Source of the DNA: Leptofilum sp050292445
GTDB lineage: Bacteria > Chloroflexota > Anaerolineae > Promineifilales > Promineifilaceae
DNA length: 32,844 bases
Direction of reading: 5' to 3'
NCBI GenBank assembly: GCA_050292445.1
Contig: JBNKLQ010000032.1
Coordinates: 1 to 32,844 of the forward strand
Part shown: piece by piece, positions 1 through 8,030 of the stretch
How positions within the stretch are numbered: the first letter of the stretch is position 1
Layout: each line of letters starts with the position of its first letter
Program-made: the position numbers and the translations under genes
The notes under the pieces: model-generated
The model's database searches: none
The model's input: the letters and a program-made list of their open reading frames with translations, nothing else
What the model was told of the DNA's origin: nothing

Positions 1-228
1 AAAGAGCCAGAAATCGAAGACCTGGCCGATGAACGAGACAAGCTCATTGATTTGCGCGGCACCCGAATAACGTATACGGTCACCTCCCTGGGAACTTTCT
101 TGGCCATGCTCACCTTTGCCCTGGGGCAATCACCGCTGGTGATGTTTAGTTTGCTCATCTTCTTCAGTGTAACAGCCCAAATTGTGGGGGATGCTGCCCG
201 CTTGCTGCTGTATCGGAGGGGGTTCTAA
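1..228 (+). CDS. C-terminal part of a small integral membrane protein (5' truncated by window edge)
   Basis: Reading frame 1 is open from the first base to TAA at 226-228 and gives 75 residues. A charged stretch (KEPEIEDLADERDKLIDLRG) is followed by two hydrophobic segments of about 20 residues each, and the protein ends in LLLYRRGF. The charged ERDKLIDLRG segment before paired helices is typical of the small membrane proteins encoded next to XRE regulators (DUF2178-like); that family link is a guess from pattern. The stop lies one base before the start of the XRE gene, so the two are translationally coupled and probably work together. The true start lies outside the window. Confidence 0.75.
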   Translation, partial: KEPEIEDLADERDKLIDLRGTRITYTVTSLGTFLAMLTFALGQSPLVMFSLLIFFSVTAQIVGDAARLLLYRRGF

Positions 229-229
229 G

Positions 230-457
230 ATGAGTAATAAAGCCATTAGCAATAACATCCGCAAGCTGCGCTTTTTTCATGATGAGATGACCCAAAAAGA
301 GCTGGCCAAAAAAGTGGGCGTCACGCGACAAACCATAGTGGCCATCGAAAATGCAAAATACGCCCCTTCCCTCGAATTGGCTTTTCGCATTGCTTACGTT
401 TTTGACACGCCATTAGAAGAAGTGTTTTCTTACGACCCTAAAGAGGATTCAGTTTAG
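230..457 (+). CDS. XRE-family helix-turn-helix transcriptional regulator, 75 aa
   Basis: This small Cro/C1-type DNA-binding protein has its helix-turn-helix at about residues 21-42 (TQKELAKKVGVTRQTIVAIE), followed by the usual PSLELAFRIAYVF helix and a short acidic tail. The start at 230 is chosen over an in-frame upstream start because it has a GGAGG site 8-12 bases before it and begins MSNKAISNNIRKLR, the normal length for this compact family. It is coupled to the membrane protein that ends at 228. Such pairs usually regulate themselves or a membrane stress or transport function; the target here is unknown. Confidence 0.9.
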   Translation: MSNKAISNNIRKLRFFHDEMTQKELAKKVGVTRQTIVAIENAKYAPSLELAFRIAYVFDTPLEEVFSYDPKEDSV

Positions 458-605
458 GTAAGCTGCATAAGTTTTACAAGAAGAACAACGCCTCAAAATA
501 ATCTCAGGTAACTAACAATTTAGCAAGTTGGGCCGCGCCCCTTTTTACCGACCATCGGTCGCTTCTATGGCGCTGCCTGGATTGGAAAAATTTGGAAGAA
601 TAAAA

Positions 606-1304
606 ATGGATACAAACAGAAAAACAGCAGTCATTGTCGGCGTATTATTTATTATTGGGACGGTTTCAGGCGTTCTCAGTGTTGTTTTGTCATCATCTAT
701 TCTGGATGTTTCTGACAATCTCGCCAAGATTTCAGCAAATGAAAGTCAATTCATAGCAGCGGCACTCTTTGTGTTAACAATGGGGCTGGCTCTGGCTATG
801 GTTCCTGTCATGATGTTTCCCATCCTGAAAAAACAAAATGAAGCCCTGGCACTAGGGTACGTTATTTTCAGGGGAGCATTGGAAACCGTTACCTATATAG
901 CCACGGTTATTAGTTGGCTGTTGCTCATCAGATTAAGTCAGGAATATGTAAAAGCAGGCGCCCCAACTACCTTAAATCTCCAAACGGTGGGCACTTTATT
1001 ACTAGATGGCAACCAGCAAATCAACCATATATTGAAAATTGTGTTTCCTCTGGGTGGGATGCTGTTCAACTATCTACTGTATCAATCAAAACTTGTTCCA
1101 CGATGGTTATCGGCATGGGGATTTATTGGCGTTACATTGCATTTTGCAGAAGGGTTACTAACATTATTTGGCTTGCTCCCCGGTACTGTAGAGACTCTGG
1201 CAGCACTGCCAATCGCCCTGCAAGAAATGGTTTTTGCTGTGTGGTTGATTGTTAAAGGATTTAACCCGTCGGCAATCACTACTTTGTCTACAAAATCAAC
1301 TTAA
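606..1304 (+). CDS. DUF4386-like integral membrane protein, 232 aa
   Basis: The protein is almost entirely hydrophobic with about six predicted membrane segments. It begins MDTNRKTAVIVGVLFIIGT, the N-terminal signature of DUF4386 proteins, whose function is unknown. The ATG at 606 is preferred to a far-upstream TTG in the same frame because GGAAG lies just before it and the first helix follows immediately. The gene is separated from the XRE gene by about 150 bases without recognised sites. Nothing suggests an enzymatic role. Confidence 0.8.
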   Translation: MDTNRKTAVIVGVLFIIGTVSGVLSVVLSSSILDVSDNLAKISANESQFIAAALFVLTMGLALAMVPVMMFPILKKQNEALALGYVIFRGALETVTYIATVISWLLLIRLSQEYVKAGAPTTLNLQTVGTLLLDGNQQINHILKIVFPLGGMLFNYLLYQSKLVPRWLSAWGFIGVTLHFAEGLLTLFGLLPGTVETLAALPIALQEMVFAVWLIVKGFNPSAITTLSTKST

Positions 1305-1463
1305 ACTGACACAAATATCTGTAAATCTTCTGGTACACAAATAGCAAACTAACATCCACACATAAGCTAAAAATTTAGTAAATAGGGTTGCGCTACGCGT
1401 TTTGTTGGCCGCAGGTCAACGGTGTGATGCTGCCTGTTTTAAACACAAACAAGGAGATACCAA

Positions 1464-2156
1464 ATGAAATCAAGAAAGAAGACCCCACATTGGAAAGCCT
1501 GGCTTATACCCGCCGGACTGCTCTTGCTAAGCGCCATTCCGGTCATTGCTGGCAGCATGCGTCTCGTTGAACTAGGCAGCGGTGCAGAAATCACTCAAGA
1601 CAACGCTCGATTCTTTGCCTCGCCGCTGCCAGTAGTGGTGCACATTATCAGCATCACGCTTTATTCGCTGCTAGGCGCATTTCAGTTCAGCGCTAGCTTA
1701 CGCCATTGGCGACCCCGTTGGCATCGTGGGCTGGGGAGATGGATTTTAGTGCCATCTGGCGTAGCCGCTGCGCTCTCTGGCTTGTGGATGGCCCGGTTTT
1801 ACCCCTGGCCTGCCGGGGACGGTGTGCTGCTTTACTGGCAGCGGCTGTTCTTCGGTACGGCAATGCTACTGTTTATTATTCGTGGCGGTTTGGCCGTGCG
1901 ACGGCGGCAGTTTGCCGAGCACGGCGCGTGGATGCTCCGCGCCTATGCCATCGGCCTGGGGGCGGGCACGCAGGTGTTTACCCACATCCCCTGGTTTGTT
2001 TTAGGTGATAGCGGCGCGCCGGATGAACTATCCCGCGCGGTGATGATGGGGGCAGGCTGGGTGATCAACATCCTCGTGGCGGAATGGGTGATTTGGAAAC
2101 GGCCGTCTCGCCGCCAGCGCACTTCATCAGCCAAGTTATCCAATCCAGTTTCTTAA
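1464..2156 (+). CDS. DUF2306-like membrane protein, 230 aa
   Basis: A multi-pass membrane protein with an N-terminal basic leader (MKSRKKTPHWK) and about six or seven hydrophobic helices. The loop RHWRPRWHRGLGRW and the later FAEHGAWMLRAYA resemble the conserved histidine/arginine loops of the DUF2306 (YozB-like) family. An AAGGAG site stands just upstream of the start. The next gene begins 14 bases after the stop, so the two are probably cotranscribed. Family function is unknown; the conserved histidines could bind heme or metal, which is speculation. Confidence 0.75.
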   Translation: MKSRKKTPHWKAWLIPAGLLLLSAIPVIAGSMRLVELGSGAEITQDNARFFASPLPVVVHIISITLYSLLGAFQFSASLRHWRPRWHRGLGRWILVPSGVAAALSGLWMARFYPWPAGDGVLLYWQRLFFGTAMLLFIIRGGLAVRRRQFAEHGAWMLRAYAIGLGAGTQVFTHIPWFVLGDSGAPDELSRAVMMGAGWVINILVAEWVIWKRPSRRQRTSSAKLSNPVS

Positions 2157-2170
2157 CAGGAGTAACCATT

Positions 2171-3181
2171 ATGAAAGCAATGATCTATGAAAAGTACGGC
2201 GCACCAGACGTGCTGCACCTGCAAGAAATGGCTAAACCCACACCCAAAGACAACGAAGTCCTGGTCAAAGTAGCGGCCACAAGCGTCACAGCCGGGGACA
2301 GCCGCATGCGCAGCTTCACCGTCCCGCTCTCTTTTTGGCTCCCGGCCCGCATCGCCCTTGGCCTCCGCAAGCCCAAAAATAACATTTTGGGCATGGAACT
2401 AGCAGGCAAGGTAGAAGCGATAGGTAAAAACGTGACGCAATTTAAGCCGGGCGATCGGGTGTTTGCCTCCACACTTGAACATGGGTTTGGTGCCTATGCC
2501 GAGTACAAATGTTTTCCTGAAGACGGGCTGCTGGCCAAACATTCAGCCAACCTCACCAGCGAAGAAGCGGTCACCCTGCCCGTCGGGGCACGTACCGCCC
2601 TCTACTTTCTCCGAGAAGCCAACATTCAGCACGGCCAAAAAGTGCTGATTTATGGCGCTTCTGGCAGCGTGGGCACCTTTGCCGTCCAGCTCGCCAAACA
2701 TTTTGGGGCAGACGTGATTGGCGTCTGCAGCACGACGAATCTGGAGTTAGTAAAATCCCTGGGTGCGGACAAAGTGATTGACTACACGCAGGAAGATTTT
2801 AGTAAAAGTGACGCGCCATACGATGTTATTTTTGATACCGTGGGCAAAATCCCTTACGCTACGGCCATGCGCGCACTCAAAGAGGCTGGCACTTATTTAC
2901 AAGCAGTATCTGGCCCGGCCATCAGCCTGCGCATGTGGTGGACCTCTTTAACCAGCCATCGCAAAACAGTTGGCGGAGGACCACCACCAACTGCGGCTGA
3001 TTTGGTCTGTCTTGCTGAGCTGGTTGAGGCGGGCAGGATCAAACCTGTTATTGATAGGCAGTATCCCTTGGAACAGATTAGCGAAGCACATAGGTATGTT
3101 GATACAGGGCGTAAAAAAGGAAATGTGGTTATTATTGTAGCCGCGCAAAAATCAACGACACTCTCTAATGCGGCGAAGTAG
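2171..3181 (+). CDS. Zinc-independent MDR oxidoreductase (NADPH:quinone reductase-like), 336 aa
   Basis: The protein has the GroES-like N-domain of medium-chain dehydrogenases (MKAMIYEKYGAPDVL at the start) and a Rossmann dinucleotide-binding motif GASGSVGTFAVQLAK near residue 160. The zinc ligands of classic alcohol dehydrogenases are absent, as expected for the quinone oxidoreductase branch that reduces quinones or enones with NADPH. The start at 2171 is supported by an AGGAG site and by alignment of the first strand with the family; a longer in-frame extension from 2084 lies inside the preceding gene. The gene follows the DUF2306-like gene by 14 bases. The physiological substrate cannot be told from sequence. 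Confidence 0.9.
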   Translation: MKAMIYEKYGAPDVLHLQEMAKPTPKDNEVLVKVAATSVTAGDSRMRSFTVPLSFWLPARIALGLRKPKNNILGMELAGKVEAIGKNVTQFKPGDRVFASTLEHGFGAYAEYKCFPEDGLLAKHSANLTSEEAVTLPVGARTALYFLREANIQHGQKVLIYGASGSVGTFAVQLAKHFGADVIGVCSTTNLELVKSLGADKVIDYTQEDFSKSDAPYDVIFDTVGKIPYATAMRALKEAGTYLQAVSGPAISLRMWWTSLTSHRKTVGGGPPPTAADLVCLAELVEAGRIKPVIDRQYPLEQISEAHRYVDTGRKKGNVVIIVAAQKSTTLSNAAK

Positions 3182-3213
3182 CTTCATAAACCGATTGATT
3201 AAGGAGTTTACAG

Positions 3214-3708
3214 ATGACCGACAGCGTACTGGCAAAGTTATTTGAGCATAACCATTGGGCCAATCTCCAGATTCTTCAGGTCTGTTCCACCTTAAGCGAC
3301 GAACAGCTGGATGCGGAGCCGGACAGCACAACCAAAGGCAGCATTCGGGCCACTTTGCAGCACATGATGGAGTCGCAGCAGAGTTACTGGACACAGGTAG
3401 CCGGGGTAGAACCACAGTTCAATTGGGCCACACCTCCTGACTTTGCCACCTTAGAATGGGCGGCAACCCTCACAGGAGAAGGGTTGCTAGCTTTGGCTAA
3501 AAATGAACCTAGCAAATTACGCCAGACATTTCAGTATGATGGCTATGCTATCGAACCCTGGGTAGTTATGGTGCAGGCCATTAATCATTCAACTGAACAT
3601 CGGGAACAAATCAAGAGCATGCTCAGCGCTCTCGGCGTTAAACCACCGAGGATTGATGGTTGGGTGTATGGCAATGTCACCAAGGCGCTGGTTGAACTGG
3701 GAGCCTAG
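3214..3708 (+). CDS. DinB-family four-helix protein, 164 aa
   Basis: The protein shows the DinB/YfiT-like metal-binding pattern: HNHWAN at the N-terminus, a histidine at residue 50 in the second helix (LQHMMESQQSYW), and histidines 125 and 129 in NHSTEHREQI. These three histidines normally bind a divalent metal. Characterised members of this superfamily include thiol-dependent transferases, but most are uncharacterised. AAGGAG precedes the start by a normal distance. It lies 32 bases after the oxidoreductase and may be in the same transcript. Confidence 0.85.
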   Translation: MTDSVLAKLFEHNHWANLQILQVCSTLSDEQLDAEPDSTTKGSIRATLQHMMESQQSYWTQVAGVEPQFNWATPPDFATLEWAATLTGEGLLALAKNEPSKLRQTFQYDGYAIEPWVVMVQAINHSTEHREQIKSMLSALGVKPPRIDGWVYGNVTKALVELGA

Positions 3709-3740
3709 CTTCAAAAGCGATTTGAGAAGGGCGGTAAATC

Positions 3741-4214
3741 TTGAAATGGATAGAAGAAACCTACAAACAGAAATGGACTATTCTTAGCCTGGCAGTGCTG
3801 GTGTGGCTTGCGACTGCCTGCACAACAGCAGCAGAGCCTACACCAATCCGCACCGATCCAGGCCTGGCTGAATGCGATCAGCGCATTCTGGTTATTGTGT
3901 GGGGCGATCTGAATGAAGACGGCGTGCCAGACCCCGATGAACCCACGCTGGAAAACGTACAGGTCATGGTTACCACGCAAGAAAATCCCACAGAAAACGG
4001 CACCCAATTAGAAACAAATGAAGAGGGGCAAGCCAACTTCCCCACCCGCGAGCTAGAAAATTGCCAAACAACGGGCTACCAGGCATTATTCCTGCGGCAG
4101 GTAGCAGGCTATGAATTCCCAGCTCAACCAGTTGTCAACCTGGATAATTTTGATCCGCTCCATGATGCCGTCTATTTTGGCCTGCAGCCCATAAGTGAAA
4201 ACAGCGACGGATAA
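3741..4214 (+). CDS. Lipoprotein with SdrD_B/Cna-B-like domain, 157 aa
   Basis: The protein starts with a TTG codon preceded by a GAAGGGCGG sequence. It has a hydrophobic leader ending in a lipobox-like LATAC at about residue 27, so it should be a surface lipoprotein. The mature part contains WGDLNEDGVPDPDEP, the calcium-binding-like opening of SdrD_B repeats, followed by a beta-rich Cna-B-like fold. Such domains are structural, often in cell-surface stalks. It precedes the glutaminyl-cyclase-like lipoprotein by 17 bases, suggesting joint expression. Confidence 0.7.
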   Translation: MKWIEETYKQKWTILSLAVLVWLATACTTAAEPTPIRTDPGLAECDQRILVIVWGDLNEDGVPDPDEPTLENVQVMVTTQENPTENGTQLETNEEGQANFPTRELENCQTTGYQALFLRQVAGYEFPAQPVVNLDNFDPLHDAVYFGLQPISENSDG

Positions 4215-4231
4215 AGACGGGTAAAAAGCGT

Positions 4232-4333
4232 ATGAAAAAACCAAAAGCAATTATGAACTGGAGCGGCGGTAAGGATTCTGCCCTGACGCTGCACGCTGTT
4301 TTGCAGGCAACCAGTTATGACCTTATGAAATTG
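4232..4333 (+). pseudogene. Remnant of a diphthine-ammonia-ligase-like (DUF71) PP-loop ATPase gene
   Basis: These 34 codons encode the ATP-pyrophosphatase P-loop SGGKDS in its usual N-terminal setting, and end with YDLMKL, which in complete family members leads into a conserved TTVNE-like strand. Here the frame passes instead into a lipoprotein signal peptide. The rest of the ATPase is not found downstream. A deletion that joined two genes at a shared MKL is the simplest explanation (inference). Confidence 0.65.
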
Positions 4334-5266
4334 TCTTATTCCCATCGCCTCTTTTGGCTAGTTGTGCTTTTAACGGCCGTTTTCCTCCTCATCCCCGCCT
4401 GCACCCAGGAGCCGCAAACGGCAACTGCACCGACCCAGGTGGCTGCGGCAGGAACGGCCTTATCCCCAGCACCCACCGCCACAACGGTACTACCAACAAA
4501 CACCCCCGCACCCACGTGCGATCCATTCACTACACCAGTTGTCGCCCCGCCCAGCAGCGTACCAACCTATGGCTATGAAATCATCAACAGCTACCCCCAT
4601 GATCCCAACGCTTTTACCCAGGGACTCCTTTTTGTGGATGGCATCTTGTATGAGAGCACGGGAGCCGTGGGCACCCCCTCCTCCTTGCGGCAGGTCGATC
4701 TAACCAGCGGGCAGGTGCAGCAAATGATCCTAACTGGCGATGACTATTTTGGTGAAGGGCTGGTTTTATGGCAAGATAAGCTCATTCAGCTAACCTGGCA
4801 GGAGCACGTTGCCTTTGTGTACGATCGCGCCAGCTTTGAACGATTAGATACGTGGCCATACGAAACGGAGGGATGGGGCATCACCCACAACGGCCGTTGC
4901 CTCATCATGAGCGACGGCAGCGACATCCTCTATTTTCGCGATCCGGAAACGTTTGCCGAAGTGGGCCGCCTTGCTGTGCAGGATCAAAACGGCCCGGTGC
5001 GGCTGCTGAATGAATTGGAATTTATCAACGGGGAAGTGTGGGCCAACGTCTGGCAAAGCAATCGCATCGTGCGCATCGATCCGGCCAATGGACAGGTCAT
5101 TGGCAGTATCGACCTGACTGGCCTGCTGGACCCAGCCACAGTTACGCAGCGGGTAGATGTGTTAAATGGTATTGCTTACGATGAGGGAAACGGCCGTCTC
5201 TTTGTCACCGGTAAATTTTGGCCTACGCTGTTTGAAATTAAACTGGTTCCGCAAGAGAAAAACTGA
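4232..5266 (+). CDS. Glutaminyl-peptide cyclotransferase-like lipoprotein with a PP-loop ATPase remnant at its N-terminus, 344 aa
   Basis: Residues about 110-340 match the plant-type glutaminyl cyclase beta-propeller (YPHDPNAFTQGL, GLVLWQDKLIQLTW, EGWGITHNG, LNELEFINGEVWANVW, VLNGIAYD), which forms pyroglutamate at peptide N-termini. A lipoprotein signal starts at residue 32 (MKLSYSHR, hydrophobic core, lipobox IPAC) and is followed by a threonine/proline-rich linker. Residues 1-34 are foreign to this family: they contain NWSGGKDSALTLHAVLQ and YDLMKL, the opening of diphthine-ammonia-ligase-like PP-loop ATPases. The functional start may therefore be the ATG at 4325. Neither start has a strong ribosome-binding site. 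A fused product would carry about 34 residues before the export signal. Confidence 0.85.
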   Translation: MKKPKAIMNWSGGKDSALTLHAVLQATSYDLMKLSYSHRLFWLVVLLTAVFLLIPACTQEPQTATAPTQVAAAGTALSPAPTATTVLPTNTPAPTCDPFTTPVVAPPSSVPTYGYEIINSYPHDPNAFTQGLLFVDGILYESTGAVGTPSSLRQVDLTSGQVQQMILTGDDYFGEGLVLWQDKLIQLTWQEHVAFVYDRASFERLDTWPYETEGWGITHNGRCLIMSDGSDILYFRDPETFAEVGRLAVQDQNGPVRLLNELEFINGEVWANVWQSNRIVRIDPANGQVIGSIDLTGLLDPATVTQRVDVLNGIAYDEGNGRLFVTGKFWPTLFEIKLVPQEKN

Positions 5267-5328
5267 CGAATTGTGAATCGGGAATAATGAACGGTGGATT
5301 TATGAATAAAAACGCCACTTTTTACTTT

Positions 5329-7878
5329 TCATTTCTTACTTCTTACTCTTTCCTGCTCCCCGACCACGCTTGTAACAGTATGGTTATGTGACAACGACAG
5401 CAATACATGAAATGTTGTGCCAGGACACGTCTCTTCATCATGCCCTGCGCTTTTAAGCCAGATTCGGCCCCCATGTGCTTCCACAATACCCTTGGTGATG
5501 GCTAACCCCAGGCCAGGCCCGCCTCCCTTAAACTTAGTCTTGGCCGATGAGTGCAACGCCACTTCTCCCGTCTGGTAAAATTTGGAGAAGATCAGCTCGT
5601 GCATCTCTGGATCGACACCGATACCGCTGTCGCGTACCATTATTTCCACCTTGTCGGCCGTATTATGTTGCCCATTAACGTAGTGAACAACCCCAGAAAC
5701 ATGAATATCGCCGCCATCTGGCGTATATTTAATCGCATTCACCAACAGGTGGTAGAACACTTTCTCCAATGCATCTGGATCCGCATCGATTAGTGGCAAA
5801 TTATCCACGTTGACAATGGTGAGAGTGATCTGGCGCTCGGCCAGGGCATCGGCAAACGTTTCCCGAAGGTGTTCAAAAAGGTCCGCCAAAGAAATTTGTT
5901 TGAGGTAAAGTTGCAGCGCCCGATTGTCTATTTTAGCCACTTCCAACATGCTACTCACAACTTCCTCTAAGCGCATCGCCCCAGACTGAATCCCAGCAGC
6001 CAGATTTTCAATTTGCTCATCTTTCTGCACGCTGTTCTGTTGGAACAACATCTGGCTGTAGCCACGCAAAATCGTGAGCGGCGTGCGCAGCTCATGGGAA
6101 GCAATGGCGATAAAGTCAGACTTTGCCCGGTCAAGCTGTTCCAGGCGAGCATATGCATCCTGAATGGCCTGGGTGCGTTGAGCCACTTCGTACTCCAACT
6201 GCTGCGAAAAGCGGGTAGTTTTGTCGAAGCGGCGGGCGTTTTCTAGCCCTACGGCCGCTTGCGCGGCAAAAGTTGTGGCCAGAGCAAGGGACTCATCGGT
6301 AAAGGGAGCGGTTGTCTCCCTAGCCAGCGAGAGCATACCAATGACTTCCTCCCCGTGAATGAGGGGCACGCCCAGCCAGGCACGGGCCACTGGCAAGCTT
6401 TCCACCTGCTGCCAATCGGATCGTTGTAACACATCGGGAATAAACAACGGCCGTTTCGTTTCGTAAATTTCGCGGAAGATATTGTCATTTTCCAATGAGA
6501 TGCGCAGTTGATTCCGGACCGTTTCGTTGGGAAAACCTCGTGCGGCGACCAACTCCAAATAATCCCCGTTGCGCACAAAAACCGAACCGCGATCATACAC
6601 AACCAGTTCTTCAAGCTGGGCCAAAATCAGCTCCAGAACCTCGTTCCATTCCAGGGTACCGGTAAGGGCACGCCCCATTTTATGCATCGTTTCGGCCAGG
6701 CGTCGCGCCGAGCGTTCCCCCTGATACAGCGAAGCATTATCAATGGCAATGGCCACCTGGTCGGCCAGCGATTGCAAAAATGGAATATCTCTTTGATCAA
6801 AAGCGGCCGTTTTGTCACTTTGCAGGCTGAGGACACCAATCAGGCGACGCCCGGCGCGCAGCGGCAAATCCAACTCAGCGCGCGTTTGGGAGACAAGATC
6901 GTGGGGAATGTAGCGGCTATCTTGCAGTACATCGTTGACTAACAAAGCACGGCCGTTTCCCGCTACCCAACCAACCAAGCCCTCACGTCCCACGCGGATG
7001 CGCATCTGGGACCGCTTCTGGCCCTTTGTCTGTCCCCCCACCCCAATGCGACGCATCAGATACCCATCCGATTGCAAATCCAGCAGGTAGATACCCACAT
7101 AATACAATTCATACTGAGCCTGCATCAGTTCAGCCACAGTTTGCAGCAGTGTGTCCAAATCGAGGATGGAGGTAATGTGCTGCCCCAACGACATGCTGGT
7201 TTCTAATTGCAGCGCACGCCGCTGAAGCTGTGCCCGCCGCTGGCTATCTTCCCAGCGCAGCAGCTCGTAACGGGCCACTGACTGCCGCCGCACGTAAAAC
7301 ACCACAACCGCAATGCCCACGCTGAGAATCAGCAAAATGCCATTGTAAACAAGGGCGGGAGAGAGCGGCCAATCATAAACCACAAAAAGCCAGCCAGCCA
7401 GGGTACCCACCAAAACAAAGGTCAACCAGCGAACCGAAAGCAAAAAGACACCGATGCCGATAAGTAAAAAGGTGATGATGCTGGTTTGTCGGGGTTCGAC
7501 TGAGAGATTGAGGTGAATAAAAACGTTGACAATTGAAAGCGTGGCAATGGCGACACCAATTGGCTGTGCCCAAGCAGGCGGCACTTGCCAGGCTCGGGTG
7601 AGTCCATAAAGTGCCAAAAGGACAACAGCCGTTCCCGCCACCAGCGGCACAATGGTGGGCATCATTTCCGGCGGCAGAAAAATAGCATAAGCTACCGCCA
7701 AAAAGAAGTGGAATAAGGTAAAGCCCAACGTCACCGGGCCCAGGCTAGCACTAGCAACCTCATCCAAGGCAGGAGATAGGGGCGGCAGACTAGCATCCAA
7801 CGTCTCGGTTATGGAAGATGCCGAAGGATGGGAAGAGGGTGGGGCTTGTTCAGTGGGAAAAGCCTTTGTTTTTGCCAT
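5329..7878 (-). CDS. Membrane-bound GAF-GAF hybrid sensor histidine kinase, 849 aa
   Basis: After a proline/serine-rich N-terminal tail, residues about 50-215 form six or seven hydrophobic helices. Two GAF domains follow (about 229-385 and 396-550), then a short coiled coil and a HisKA domain with the phospho-accepting histidine at residue 595 (SHELRTPLTIL). The ATPase domain has an N-box near 706 (LLVNAIKYTPDGG), DSGIGVD near 748 and GGGPGLGLAI near 786, so it looks catalytically complete. No receiver domain or response-regulator gene lies nearby, making this an orphan kinase. The reading frame ends in a low-complexity AAGTAAGAAGTAAG-type stretch that continues into the spacer. The sensed signal is unknown. 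Confidence 0.95.
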   Translation of the reverse strand: MAKTKAFPTEQAPPSSHPSASSITETLDASLPPLSPALDEVASASLGPVTLGFTLFHFFLAVAYAIFLPPEMMPTIVPLVAGTAVVLLALYGLTRAWQVPPAWAQPIGVAIATLSIVNVFIHLNLSVEPRQTSIITFLLIGIGVFLLSVRWLTFVLVGTLAGWLFVVYDWPLSPALVYNGILLILSVGIAVVVFYVRRQSVARYELLRWEDSQRRAQLQRRALQLETSMSLGQHITSILDLDTLLQTVAELMQAQYELYYVGIYLLDLQSDGYLMRRIGVGGQTKGQKRSQMRIRVGREGLVGWVAGNGRALLVNDVLQDSRYIPHDLVSQTRAELDLPLRAGRRLIGVLSLQSDKTAAFDQRDIPFLQSLADQVAIAIDNASLYQGERSARRLAETMHKMGRALTGTLEWNEVLELILAQLEELVVYDRGSVFVRNGDYLELVAARGFPNETVRNQLRISLENDNIFREIYETKRPLFIPDVLQRSDWQQVESLPVARAWLGVPLIHGEEVIGMLSLARETTAPFTDESLALATTFAAQAAVGLENARRFDKTTRFSQQLEYEVAQRTQAIQDAYARLEQLDRAKSDFIAIASHELRTPLTILRGYSQMLFQQNSVQKDEQIENLAAGIQSGAMRLEEVVSSMLEVAKIDNRALQLYLKQISLADLFEHLRETFADALAERQITLTIVNVDNLPLIDADPDALEKVFYHLLVNAIKYTPDGGDIHVSGVVHYVNGQHNTADKVEIMVRDSGIGVDPEMHELIFSKFYQTGEVALHSSAKTKFKGGGPGLGLAITKGIVEAHGGRIWLKSAGHDEETCPGTTFHVLLSLSHNHTVTSVVGEQERVRSKK

Positions 7879-8030
7879 AGACAGTGATTTTCTCTTGCCT
7901 TCTACTCATTAAAGCATATGATCATCGGCTTAACAAATTGCTTTCTTTTTAATGATCATGCCCGAACAATGGCCTTTTCAGGTGAAAATAGAGTGAAAAT
8001 CAGGCAAAACAGGCGCGAAAGGGGGTACTA

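Noticed and set aside
528..605. Upstream extension of the DUF4386-like gene from a TTG
   Set aside because: The extension is not hydrophobic or conserved-looking, and the ATG at 606 has a ribosome-binding site and the family N-terminus.
458..1463. Possible integron gene cassettes with attC-like sites near 505-600 and 1350-1450
   Set aside because: GTTGGGC-like words occur, but no paired RYYYAAC/GTTRRRY boxes at proper spacing and no integrase were found.
2084..2170. Longer N-terminus for the MDR oxidoreductase
   Set aside because: It overlaps the preceding gene and lies before the normal first strand of the family; the ATG at 2171 has a good ribosome-binding site.
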